A stretch of 64,000 nt of DNA from NCBI RefSeq assembly GCF_002929805.1, contig NZ_PJJM01000097.1:1-64000 (forward strand), written 5' to 3'. A program made the translations under genes and the position numbers. The notes beneath the pieces were generated by a model. That model ran no database searches and was not told the DNA's origin. It worked only from the letters and a program-made list of their open reading frames with translations. The DNA is from Cryobacterium sp. Y50 (lineage in GTDB: Bacteria; Actinomycetota; Actinomycetes; Actinomycetales; Microbacteriaceae). Below, piece by piece: positions 25,723 to 33,670 of the stretch. Position 1 is the first letter of the stretch; each line of letters opens with the position of its first letter.

Positions 25723-27204
25723 ATGACGGTTGTTACAGACACGGGCACGAACGAATCCGAGCTGCTCGTTCGCGTGCCGAATCAGCTCTATATCAACGGC
25801 AAATGGGTCGCCGCCACCGGCGGGCGCACCCTCGATGTCACCGATCCGGCCACCGGCCGCGTCATCAAGACCATCGCCGACGCGAGTGTGGCTGACGGCA
25901 TCGCCGCCCTAGACGCCGCCGACTCCGCGCAGGCCGACTGGGCCGCCACCCCGGCCCGCGTGCGCGGAGAAATTCTGCGTCGAACTTTCGACCTGTTGCA
26001 GGAACGCAAGCAGGAGTTTGCCCTGCTGATGACCATCGAAATGGGAAAGCCGCTGCCCGAGGCGCTCGGCGAAGTCGCCTACGGCGGCGAATTCCTGCGC
26101 TGGTTCAGCGAAGAAGCCGTGCGTATCAGCGGCCGCTATGGCGCTAACCCCGAAGGCACCGGCCGCATGATCGTCACGCAGCAGCCGGTCGGCCCCTGCT
26201 TTCTGATCACCCCGTGGAACTTTCCGCTCGCCATGGCCACCCGCAAGATCGCCCCGGCGCTCGCCGCCGGTTGCACCGTTGTCGTCAAGCCGGCCGCGCT
26301 CACGCCGCTGACCACCCTGCACTTCGTGGCCCTGCTCGAAGAGGCCGGGCTGCCCGCTGGTGTCGTCAACGTCATCACGACCTCGCAGTCCGGCGCGGTC
26401 TCCGAGCCGATCATCGCAGACCGACGCCTCCGCAAGCTCAGCTTCACCGGCTCGACCGCGGTCGGCAAGTCGCTCATCAAGCTGTCCGCCGAAAACGTGC
26501 TGCGCACTTCGATGGAACTCGGCGGCAACGCACCGTTCGTCGTTTTTGCCGACGCCGACCTCGACAAAGCGGTCGACGGTGCCCTCATTGCGAAGTTCCG
26601 CAACATCGGCCAGGCCTGTACCGCGGCCAACCGGTTCATCGTGCACGAGTCCATCGCTGCCGAATTCGCCCGCCGGGTCACCGCGCGGGTTGAAGCGTTC
26701 CAGGTTGGGCGCGGCACAGAGGAAGGCATCACCATCGGCCCGCTGATCGACTCGAAAGCCGTCGCGAAGGCTGATTCCCTGGTACAGGATGCACTCACTC
26801 GCGGTGCGACCCTGCTCACCGGCGGCAGCGCCATCGAGCGCGAGGGCACCTTCTACGCGCCCACCGTGCTCACCGACGTCAAGGCCGGCAGCGACATTCT
26901 CCGCGACGAAATCTTCGGGCCGGTGCTCGCGATCAGCACCTTCACCGATGAAGCGGAAGCCGTGCGACTCGCCAATGACACCGAGTTCGGCCTGATCAGC
27001 TATGTCTTCACTACCGATCTGGCCCGTGGCCAGCGCATGATCGAGAAAATACAGACCGGCATGATGGGCCTGAACACCGGAGTCGTCTCGAACGCGGCCG
27101 CACCGTTCGGCGGCGTCAAGCAGTCCGGCCTCGGTCGCGAGGGCGGGCTCGAGGGAATTCACGAGTACCTCTCGACGAAGTACACGCTCACGCCTGTTCC
27201 GTAA
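25723..27204 (+). CDS. gabD: Succinate-semialdehyde dehydrogenase (NAD(P)+)
   Basis: A 493-residue aldehyde dehydrogenase of the GabD type: GPCFLITPWNFPLAMATRKI, the Glu in SMELGGNAPFVVFADADLD, the Cys in NIGQACTAANRF, and the C-terminal APFGGVKQSGLGREGG. It oxidises succinic semialdehyde to succinate, the last step after aldol cleavage in the homoprotocatechuate pathway, and also serves GABA breakdown. ATG preceded by GGGGAGAA. Transcribed divergently from the IclR gene. Confidence 0.9.
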   Translation: MTVVTDTGTNESELLVRVPNQLYINGKWVAATGGRTLDVTDPATGRVIKTIADASVADGIAALDAADSAQADWAATPARVRGEILRRTFDLLQERKQEFALLMTIEMGKPLPEALGEVAYGGEFLRWFSEEAVRISGRYGANPEGTGRMIVTQQPVGPCFLITPWNFPLAMATRKIAPALAAGCTVVVKPAALTPLTTLHFVALLEEAGLPAGVVNVITTSQSGAVSEPIIADRRLRKLSFTGSTAVGKSLIKLSAENVLRTSMELGGNAPFVVFADADLDKAVDGALIAKFRNIGQACTAANRFIVHESIAAEFARRVTARVEAFQVGRGTEEGITIGPLIDSKAVAKADSLVQDALTRGATLLTGGSAIEREGTFYAPTVLTDVKAGSDILRDEIFGPVLAISTFTDEAEAVRLANDTEFGLISYVFTTDLARGQRMIEKIQTGMMGLNTGVVSNAAAPFGGVKQSGLGREGGLEGIHEYLSTKYTLTPVP

Positions 27205-27249
27205 AGGACCAAACGCGTGCCCCGCCCCTGAACGAGCCCGCCCTGCTCG

Positions 27250-27346
27250 GGGGCTAATTCAGGCAATCCGAGCATGCCGACCCGCCGTGCCGAGTGTTTT
27301 CGGGAGCGGCGGGTTTCGGCGTCGGCGGTTTTCCTGAATTAGCCAC
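27250..27346. repeat. Inverted-end intergenic element, copy 2
   Basis: 97 bp. Left end GGGGCTAATTCAGGCAATCC and right end GGTTTTCCTGAATTAGCCAC are near-perfect complements. An internal stem (ACCCGCC/GGCGGGT) can form. Lies after gabD. Confidence 0.82.
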
Positions 27347-27370
27347 CACCCGAAGTGCACAGGGGACGGA

Positions 27371-27417
27371 GCTTGCAAATATGCAATACACAAGGTGAGA
27401 TTTGCATATTTGCAAGC
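27371..27417. promoter_or_regulatory. Pair of palindromic sites forming a 16-bp perfect inverted repeat
   Basis: GCTTGCAAATATGCAA (27371-27386) and its exact complement (27402-27417) are separated by 15 nt. Each arm is itself palindromic: TTGCA-AATA-TGCAA and TTGCA-TATT-TGCAA. This looks like two tandem operator sites 29 bp apart, about 105-150 bp upstream of the methyltransferase gene. No regulator gene lies beside it. Otherwise the 27205-27520 gap holds only repeat copy 2. Confidence 0.65.
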
Positions 27418-27520
27418 ACGTACGAGACTGAACCCATGCAATTCCTCGCTTCTTGTTCGCTTGGCTAAGACCGGAACCACCGCGAGAGAAGGGCCTGAGG
27501 CCAAGGAATAGAATTAGCGG

Positions 27521-28327
27521 ATGCCCCTGATCGCGATCGACGACCTGAGCGACCCGCGACTGGTCGACTACGCCCACCTCACCGACGTTGCCCTGAAGAA
27601 GGCGCGCGGCACGGAGCACGGGCTGTATATCGCCGAATCGGCCCTGGTCTTGGAGCGTGCCCTGCGCGCCGGGCACGTGCCACGGTCGGTGCTCGCGCTC
27701 GGTAACACGGCCGACGAGGCGCTCGCGGTGCTCTGCGACTACGCGGCGGAGGTGCCCGTCTTCGTCGGTCCGGGCGAGTTGCTCGCCGAACTGACCGGTT
27801 ATATTCTGCACCGCGGCCTGATCGCCTCGATGCACCGGCCCGAACTGCCGAGCGCCGACAGCCTGCTGGCTAGTGCGCGTCGCATCGTTATCCTCGAAAA
27901 CGTGGCCGACCCGACCAACGTCGGAGCCATTTTTCGCTCGGCCGGCGCCATCGGAGCGGATGCCATTTTGGTCACGCCGCGCTGTTCCGACCCGTTTTAT
28001 CGTCGCGCCGTCCGGGTTTCGATGGGCACGGTGCTGCAGGTGCCGTGGACCCGCGCCGGCGACTGGACGAAGACCCGCGCCCTGCTTACCCGGCACGGCT
28101 TTCACGTGGCAGCCCTCGCCCTGACGCCGGATGCGGTCAGCCTGCGCGACTTCGACGGCACCGCCCACGAACGTTTGGCACTGTTGCTCGGCGCCGAGGG
28201 CGAGGGACTCACCCCGCAGGCCCTCGCCGCCTCGGACAGCGTCGTACAGATTCCGATGAAGCACGGCATCGACTCGCTCAACGTCGCCGCGGCGAGTGCT
28301 GTCGCGATGTGGGCGCTGTCCGGGTAA
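27521..28327 (+). CDS. SpoU/TrmH-family RNA 2'-O-methyltransferase
   Basis: A 268-residue SPOUT methyltransferase. The three family motifs are visible: VILENVADPTNVGAIFRSA, FYRRAVRVSMGTVLQVPW and LLLGAEGEGL with VQIPMKHGIDSLNVAAASAV near the C-terminus. An N-terminal substrate-binding domain (about 1-105) precedes them. It methylates ribose in rRNA or tRNA with SAM; the target nucleotide cannot be told. ATG at 27521 with AAGGAA about 13 nt upstream. Confidence 0.9.
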   Translation: MPLIAIDDLSDPRLVDYAHLTDVALKKARGTEHGLYIAESALVLERALRAGHVPRSVLALGNTADEALAVLCDYAAEVPVFVGPGELLAELTGYILHRGLIASMHRPELPSADSLLASARRIVILENVADPTNVGAIFRSAGAIGADAILVTPRCSDPFYRRAVRVSMGTVLQVPWTRAGDWTKTRALLTRHGFHVAALALTPDAVSLRDFDGTAHERLALLLGAEGEGLTPQALAASDSVVQIPMKHGIDSLNVAAASAVAMWALSG

Positions 28328-28368
28328 CGCTCTCTGCCACCTAAGCCGCGCGGGCCTAGGCTGGGGGT

Positions 28369-29553
28369 ATGAGCAATGAAGCTGTCATCATCGACGTTTT
28401 GCGCACCCCGTCGGGCCGGGGCAAACCCGGTGGAGCCCTGGACGGCATCCATCCGGCCGATCTCCTGGCCACGGTGCTGCGCGAGTTGGTCAGCCGCAAC
28501 AATCTCGACCCGGCACTCATCGATGACGTGATCGGCGGCTGTGTCAGCCAGGCCGGGGAGCAAGGCAACAACGTGACCCGCACCGCTCTGCTGAGCGCCG
28601 GATTTCCGCACACCGTGCCTGGCACGACGATCGATCGCCAGTGCGGCTCCAGCCAGCAGGCTGCCACTTTCGCCGCCCAGGCGGTGATGAGCGGCAACGC
28701 CGACGTGGTGATCGCCTGCGGCGTCGAGTCGATGAGCCGGGTCCCGCTCGGGTCATCCGCCGGCGAGCAGGATACGTTCGGAACGCTCATGCACGAGCGC
28801 TATCCCGACGGCCTAGTCAATCAGGGCGTCTCCGCCGAACTGATCAACCAGAAATGGAACCTCGGCCGCGACGCTCTAGACAACTACGCCGCGCGCTCGC
28901 ATCGTCTGGCTACGGCCGCCGCCGAGCGGGGCGACTTCTCCGGCGAAATCGTGGCCGTCACCCGGACCGACGGCAGCGTCGTGCGAGAAGACGAAACCAT
29001 TCGCCCGGACACCTCGCACGTCTCGCTCGCCGGACTGCGCCCTGCCTTTCGCACCGACGCGCTCGCTGCCCGCTTTCCGAAGCTTGGCTGGCACGTCACG
29101 GCCGGCAACTCGTCACCGCTCACCGACGGCGCCTCCGCGACCCTGATCATGAGCGCCAAGCGGGCCGCGCAGCTCGGTCTCAACCCGCGCGCCCGATTCC
29201 ACAGCTTCACCGTTGTCGGAAGCGACCCGATGCTCATGCTGGCCGGCGTGATTCCGGCGACCCAGCGCATCCTCTCTCGGGCCGGCCTCGGCATCGATGA
29301 CATCGACGCCTGCGAAGTGAATGAGGCGTTTGCGAGCGTGCCGCTGGCCTGGCTGCGTGAGATGGATGCCGACCCCGAGCGACTGAATCCGCGAGGCGGC
29401 GCCATCGCCCTCGGTCACGCGCTCGGCTCCTCGGGCACCCGCCTGCTCGGCACCCTGCTCAACCACCTCGAAATGACCGGTGGCCGCTGGGGCTTACAGA
29501 CCATGTGCGAGGGCGGCGGAATGGCCAACGCCACGCTGATTGAGAGGCTCTGA
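28369..29553 (+). CDS. Acetyl-CoA C-acyltransferase (thiolase)
   Basis: A 394-residue thiolase. The acylated Cys is in TIDRQCGSSQQAA, the His in GGAIALGHALGSSGTR, and the second Cys in TMCEGGGMANAT; EVNEAFASVPLAW completes the site. It cleaves 3-ketoacyl-CoA or condenses acetyl-CoA. It is followed 43 nt later by a short-chain dehydrogenase of the 3-hydroxyacyl-CoA type, so the two probably perform successive beta-oxidation steps. No acyl-CoA dehydrogenase or hydratase lies nearby. Confidence 0.9.
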   Translation: MSNEAVIIDVLRTPSGRGKPGGALDGIHPADLLATVLRELVSRNNLDPALIDDVIGGCVSQAGEQGNNVTRTALLSAGFPHTVPGTTIDRQCGSSQQAATFAAQAVMSGNADVVIACGVESMSRVPLGSSAGEQDTFGTLMHERYPDGLVNQGVSAELINQKWNLGRDALDNYAARSHRLATAAAERGDFSGEIVAVTRTDGSVVREDETIRPDTSHVSLAGLRPAFRTDALAARFPKLGWHVTAGNSSPLTDGASATLIMSAKRAAQLGLNPRARFHSFTVVGSDPMLMLAGVIPATQRILSRAGLGIDDIDACEVNEAFASVPLAWLREMDADPERLNPRGGAIALGHALGSSGTRLLGTLLNHLEMTGGRWGLQTMCEGGGMANATLIERL

Positions 29554-29596
29554 TGCCCGATTTCACGATCGCCACACGCTTGACAGAGAGGTTCTA

Positions 29597-30379
29597 ATGC
29601 AGATAAACGGATGCTCCGCCCTCATTACCGGAGGCGCCTCCGGCCTCGGTCTAGCCTGCGTTCGCACCCTGCACGAAGCCGGCGCATCCGTCGTGTTGTT
29701 GGATCTCCCCGGCGCCCCCGGCGACGCAATTGCCACCGAGCTCGGCGACCGGGCCCGATTCGTGGCTGGCGACGTGACGAGCGCCGGCGACGTGCAGGCC
29801 GCCGTCGACGCCGCGTCGACCCTTGCGCCGCTCCGCATCGTGATCAATTGCGCGGGCATCGCGCCCGGCGCACGCACGGTCGGCCGCGACGGGCCGCTGC
29901 CGCTCGAAGATTTTGAGCGAGCGATTCGCATCAACCTGATCGGAACCTTCAACGTCGTGCGGCTGGCCGCCGCCGCAATGCAGCGCAGCGAACCCGTCGG
30001 CGACCCAGGCCGCCAGGGCGACGCTGAACGCGGCGTCATCGTCAACACCGCCTCAGTCGCCGCCTTTGACGGGCAAATCGGGCAGGCCGCCTATGCCGCG
30101 TCCAAGGGCGGCGTCGCCGCGATGACGCTTCCGCTCGCCCGTGAATTTGCGCAGAGCCTGATTCGAGTGATGTCGATCGCCCCCGGCATCTTCGACACGC
30201 CCATGCTGCAGGGGCTGCCGCAGCCGGTGCGGGATTCCCTCGGAGCCCAGGTGCCGCATCCCTCCCGGCTCGGAAACCCGCAGGAGTTCGCATTCCTGGT
30301 TCGGCATATTATTGAGAATCCCATGCTCAATGGGGAAACTATCCGTCTCGATGGCGCTATTCGGATGCAGCCGAAGTAG
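29597..30379 (+). CDS. Short-chain dehydrogenase, 3-hydroxyacyl-CoA dehydrogenase (type II) like
   Basis: A 260-residue SDR. The NAD site TGGASGLGLACVRTL is at the N-terminus, NCAGIAPG follows strand 4, and the catalytic Ser-Tyr-Lys is in NTASVAAFDGQIGQAAYAASKGG. The SIAPGIFDTPMLQGLP tail and overall pattern match the HSD17B10-like acyl-CoA enzymes. The ATG at 29597 is preceded by GAGAGG; an in-frame upstream extension duplicates the end of the thiolase gene and is not needed. Its 3' end overlaps a decayed gene on the other strand. Confidence 0.88.
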   Translation: MQINGCSALITGGASGLGLACVRTLHEAGASVVLLDLPGAPGDAIATELGDRARFVAGDVTSAGDVQAAVDAASTLAPLRIVINCAGIAPGARTVGRDGPLPLEDFERAIRINLIGTFNVVRLAAAAMQRSEPVGDPGRQGDAERGVIVNTASVAAFDGQIGQAAYAASKGGVAAMTLPLAREFAQSLIRVMSIAPGIFDTPMLQGLPQPVRDSLGAQVPHPSRLGNPQEFAFLVRHIIENPMLNGETIRLDGAIRMQPK

Positions 30380-30676
30380 TCGACCCGGTTGTAATCGCCG
30401 GCAGGGCGGCCACGTACACGCGCATGTCCGCCCTGCCGCCGGCAGTGGCTTTGAGCCAGGTGCGCGGACGATCAAGTAGCCCTTGCGCACGAGCACCTGG
30501 CCGGCCGCGCTGCGCGTGGCGATAGCAGTGAACGCCGAGTCCTCGGTCTCAAGCAACTCGCGCAGCGTCGTGAAGTTGATCTCGACATCCGTTCCGGGCG
30601 CGGCTACGAGCGAAAAGCGCAACGAAGTGAGTAACGCGTCATCGAGCCCGTGGCGCGGAGGTCGCCGCTCGGTCAT
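30357..30676 (-). pseudogene. Frameshifted winged-helix (MarR-like) regulator
   Basis: From ATG 30676 the frame encodes a typical small winged-helix regulator: LDDALLTSLRFSLVA, VEINFTTLRELLETEDSAF and GQVLVRKGYL. Immediately after Tyr (codon 30476-30478) two extra bases (or one missing) shift the frame. Reading resumes as RPRTWLKATAGGRADMRVYV and ends at TAG 30357-30359, which is the normal wing and C-terminus of the family. The protein is therefore broken at about 30471-30475. Its 3' end overlaps the SDR gene by 23 bp. Confidence 0.75.
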
Positions 30677-30876
30677 GACCGGGGGCCGCGAACGGCCGCG
30701 ACCACGAGCGGGGTGTCAAGGGTCGGGCCTATCAGGGTTCCTCACTGCAGGTTGAGCCGGTTCGGCAAGCGGATGCTGTCGGGCTAGCAGGTGCATTCCA
30801 ATGAGAAAGTGGTCGAGCGCTCGCGCTGGGCGAGCAGGTTAGGGTCGAGGTAACGACTCTTGAGGGGATCCACGGT

Positions 30877-31182
30877 ATGGCAGTGATATTCGGTACGATC
30901 CTCGTTCTGGCCGGGTTCACCTCCGGCATCGTCTATGCAGTGTGGCTCGCGCGGGTCAACCCCGCAGCGCAGATCCCGTTGCTGCGCACGGCGCCGAGCC
31001 AGCCGCAGGCATCCACTCTGCTGAACATCGGCGCTGTTGCCTTGGTGATCTGGGGTGCGAACCTCATGACGGCGGATATCGGCCCGTGGGCATTTGTGCT
31101 GCTGATCATCGCCGTTCTGGTGCCGTTCAACGTTATTCGGTTCTGGCATAATGCTCGGGTCGGCGCGCACGGAGAACGCTGA
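30877..31182 (+). CDS. Small membrane protein, unknown function
   Basis: A 101-residue protein with three hydrophobic helices (about 1-25, 46-64 and 70-90) and a basic C-terminal tail. ATG with GAGGGG 11 nt upstream. It shares a TGATG junction with the next gene, so the two are coupled. I do not recognise the family. The 200 bp upstream of it holds no gene. Confidence 0.7.
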   Translation: MAVIFGTILVLAGFTSGIVYAVWLARVNPAAQIPLLRTAPSQPQASTLLNIGAVALVIWGANLMTADIGPWAFVLLIIAVLVPFNVIRFWHNARVGAHGER

Positions 31183-31478
31183 TGGAGCTCCTGCTCGGCC
31201 TGGTTCTCATCGCTGTCTCAACCGCCCTCGGTCTGCTGGAAGCCGCGAGAATATCTCTTGCCCGGCGGGGCGAACAGCGAACAGTCGTGAAACCGACGGT
31301 ACGCCAAAGGCTGCCCGGGCTGGTCTGGAGGATGTTCCAAATCGGCCTGCTGGTTATCGGTGTCAGGCTCGTGCAGAACCAGCTGGATAGTTGGGCGTAT
31401 CTCATCTTCGGGGCTTCGCTCGTAGCACCGCTCATCTTTGGTTTGTGGCGCAATAGGCGTCGACCGGCCGAGGTCTGA
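31182..31478 (+). CDS. Small membrane protein, unknown function
   Basis: A 98-residue protein with three hydrophobic segments (about 2-22, 48-65 and 70-90) separated by a basic loop and ending in an Arg-rich tail. Translationally coupled to the preceding membrane protein (one-base overlap). The stop codon directly abuts the stop of the convergent agmatine deiminase gene with no bases between. Function unknown; probably acts with its partner in the membrane. Confidence 0.68.
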   Translation: MELLLGLVLIAVSTALGLLEAARISLARRGEQRTVVKPTVRQRLPGLVWRMFQIGLLVIGVRLVQNQLDSWAYLIFGASLVAPLIFGLWRNRRRPAEV

Positions 31479-32519
31479 TCAGGCCGGTGCTTCTGCGGGC
31501 CGTGACGGCTGCTGCTGCGTGATGCAGTGGATCCCGCCGCCCCGCGCGAACAGCGGCCGCGCGTCGACCGACACTACGCGGCGCCCGGGATAGGCGGCCG
31601 CGAGCACGTCGCGGGCCAGGGAATCGGCCTGTTCCTCGCCGAAGCTGCACGCGATGACGCCGCCGTTGACGACGAGATGATTGACGTAGTTGTAGTCCAC
31701 GAACCCCTCATCGTCGCGCAGCACGGCGGGCCCCGGCAGGTCGATGACCGTGAATGATCGCCCGGCCGCGTCGTGCGCGTCGGCCAGCAGGACACGAAAT
31801 TCGCGGGTGAGCGGGTAGTCGGGGTGACCCGGATCGTTCTGGGCGTGCAGCAAAATCGTGCCCGGCGATGGCAGCGCGGCGACCATGTCGATGTGCCCGC
31901 GGGTGCCGAATTGCTCTTGGTCGCGGGTCAGGCCTCGTGGCAGCCAGACGACGTGCTCCGCACCGATCGTGCGGCGTAGCTCGGCTTCGACCGAGGCGCG
32001 CGTGGTGCCGGGATTGCGCCCGGGATCGAGCTGCACGCTCTCCGTCGCCAGTACCGTACCCGCGCCGTCGATGTGGATTCCGCCGCCCTCGTTGACGAGT
32101 GCGGACGACAGGACGGTCGCACCGGCGGCATCCGCTACGAAACGGCCGATCCTCGAATCGTGATTCCAAGTGGCCCAGTCCTGGCCACCCCAGCCATTGA
32201 AGGTCCAGTCGACGGCGCCGAGTTGCCCTTTCTCGTCGTGCACGAAACTCGGGCCGATATCGCGCATCCAGCTGTCGTTCAGCGGAGCCTCGAGGACCTC
32301 GATTTCGGCCGACAGATAGTGCTTGGCCACGGCGCGCTCGGCGGGGTCGACGACCATGCGCACGGGTTCGAATTCGGCCACGGCGTGGGCGACTGCGGCC
32401 CAGGTGTGCCTGGCCTCGTGCGCGGAATCAGCGTGGTCGCCGAGGGTATAACCGCGCACCGGAAACGCCATCCACACGCAGTCCTGCGGCGCGGTTTCGG
32501 CCGGCATGCGCCAGGTCAT
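31479..32519 (-). CDS. aguA: Agmatine deiminase (peptidyl-arginine-deiminase family)
   Basis: A 346-residue guanidine-modifying enzyme. The catalytic Cys is in GGGIHCITQQQP near the C-terminus; NDSWMRDIGPSF, NEGGGIHIDG and the His in GTRGHIDMVAAL are the family signatures. It converts agmatine to N-carbamoylputrescine plus ammonia. The ATG at 32519 overlaps the stop of the upstream amidase gene (ATGA), so the two enzymes of this polyamine route form one operon. Confidence 0.9.
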   Translation of the reverse strand: MTWRMPAETAPQDCVWMAFPVRGYTLGDHADSAHEARHTWAAVAHAVAEFEPVRMVVDPAERAVAKHYLSAEIEVLEAPLNDSWMRDIGPSFVHDEKGQLGAVDWTFNGWGGQDWATWNHDSRIGRFVADAAGATVLSSALVNEGGGIHIDGAGTVLATESVQLDPGRNPGTTRASVEAELRRTIGAEHVVWLPRGLTRDQEQFGTRGHIDMVAALPSPGTILLHAQNDPGHPDYPLTREFRVLLADAHDAAGRSFTVIDLPGPAVLRDDEGFVDYNYVNHLVVNGGVIACSFGEEQADSLARDVLAAAYPGRRVVSVDARPLFARGGGIHCITQQQPSRPAEAPA

Positions 32520-33487
32520 ACGGTCGCCGATCCAAACGGATGCGCCGGGTCGACCGGCGCGACCAGCCCGGCATAGCTGTCCGGGCGTCGGGTCATCAGA
32601 AAGGGAAACAGGGCGAGCCACTCCTCGCGCTGAGTCAGGTCGAGGTTGGCCACGAGCGCCACCGACTCGCCGCGTGGCGCCTGCACGAGCACCCGACCGA
32701 ACGGATCGGAGATGAACGACGAGCCGTAAAAGGTGAGGTCGCCCTCGTTGCCGTGCCGGTTCGGCACGACCATGAACAGTCCGCTCGTGATGCCGTTGGC
32801 CACGATAACCTGCTGCCAGATCGGCTGGGTGTCGAAGTTTGGAAAGAGCGGTTCCGACCCGATCGCAGTCGGGTAAGCCAGAAGTTCGGCGCCGCCGAGC
32901 CCGTATAGCCGGGAGACTTCAGGAAACCACTCGTCCCAGCAGGTCGGTAGTCCGAGGCGCGCACCGGCCACATCGTAGACCGGGTACGCGTTCTCGGCCG
33001 GTCCCGGCCGAAAGTAGGTGTCCTCGTAATACCCCGCCGTTACCGGGATGTGCATTTTGCGGGTGCGTCCGAGGAGTTCGCCGGCCGGCGACACCAGAAT
33101 GGCCGTGTTGTAACCGCGCACATCGTCTGGGGCATCGGTGAAAGCTGGCTGCTCGAACAGCGAGGCGTGCACGATGACGTTGTGCAGCCGCGCCTGTTCG
33201 GCCGCGAACGCAAACGTGGGGCCGTCCCGGAGCTGTTCGGCATCCGCTTTGGGAAGGCCGGCGGCCCGCACATTGCCGGGGTATTTGCTGAGGGTCAGTT
33301 CCGGTAGAAACACGACGCGGGCGCCGACCTCAGCCGCCAAACGGATGCCCGCGGCCAGCTCCGCGTGTAACGTCGCGTCGTTCGCGTGCCAGCGATGCTG
33401 CACGAGGCCGACCCGTAGCGGAGCCCGGTCGGGCTCGCGCACCCGTGTAGGCGAGGCGGGGCGAATCGGGGCCTCGATCAGGCGCAT
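32516..33487 (-). CDS. aguB: N-carbamoylputrescine amidase (carbon-nitrogen hydrolase)
   Basis: A 323-residue nitrilase-superfamily hydrolase. The Glu-Lys-Cys triad is visible in FLPELTLSKYP, GRTRKMHIPV and GLPTCWDEWFPE. The neighbouring agmatine deiminase identifies the likely substrate: N-carbamoylputrescine to putrescine, CO2 and ammonia. The ATG at 33487 is chosen because CAGGAGA lies 5 nt upstream; an ATG at 33517 adds ten residues without a ribosome site. Confidence 0.88.
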   Translation of the reverse strand: MRLIEAPIRPASPTRVREPDRAPLRVGLVQHRWHANDATLHAELAAGIRLAAEVGARVVFLPELTLSKYPGNVRAAGLPKADAEQLRDGPTFAFAAEQARLHNVIVHASLFEQPAFTDAPDDVRGYNTAILVSPAGELLGRTRKMHIPVTAGYYEDTYFRPGPAENAYPVYDVAGARLGLPTCWDEWFPEVSRLYGLGGAELLAYPTAIGSEPLFPNFDTQPIWQQVIVANGITSGLFMVVPNRHGNEGDLTFYGSSFISDPFGRVLVQAPRGESVALVANLDLTQREEWLALFPFLMTRRPDSYAGLVAPVDPAHPFGSATV

Positions 33488-33540
33488 GCGGTCTCCTGGA
33501 TTACTCGTGTTGATCATCCCAAACTATCTGCTGTGGGGGC

Positions 33541-33588
33541 ATTCGCACGGCCGAATCCTGCTCGCACGGCCGGCCTGCCACGTGCGAG
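33541..33588. other. Two adjacent hairpins between ramB and aguB
   Basis: ATTCG-CACGGC-CGAAT (33541-33556) and CTCGCACG...CGTGCGAG (33561-33588, 12-nt loop) are perfect inverted repeats, about 85 nt after the ramB stop and just upstream of aguB. They could end ramB transcription or form the aguB control region. No T-run is seen. Confidence 0.45.
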
Positions 33589-33670
33589 CGTCACGTGCGT
33601 GAACCGCGCGCGAGCGCCGCTGCAGCAACCGCCAGCGCCAGCGCGGGCGGTTGGCCGCCGCACCGGGCAG

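Noticed and set aside
33533..33670. A small gene between aguB and ramB
   Set aside because: Frames here are Arg/Ala-rich on both strands and run into the ramB shadow. Only hairpins are convincing.
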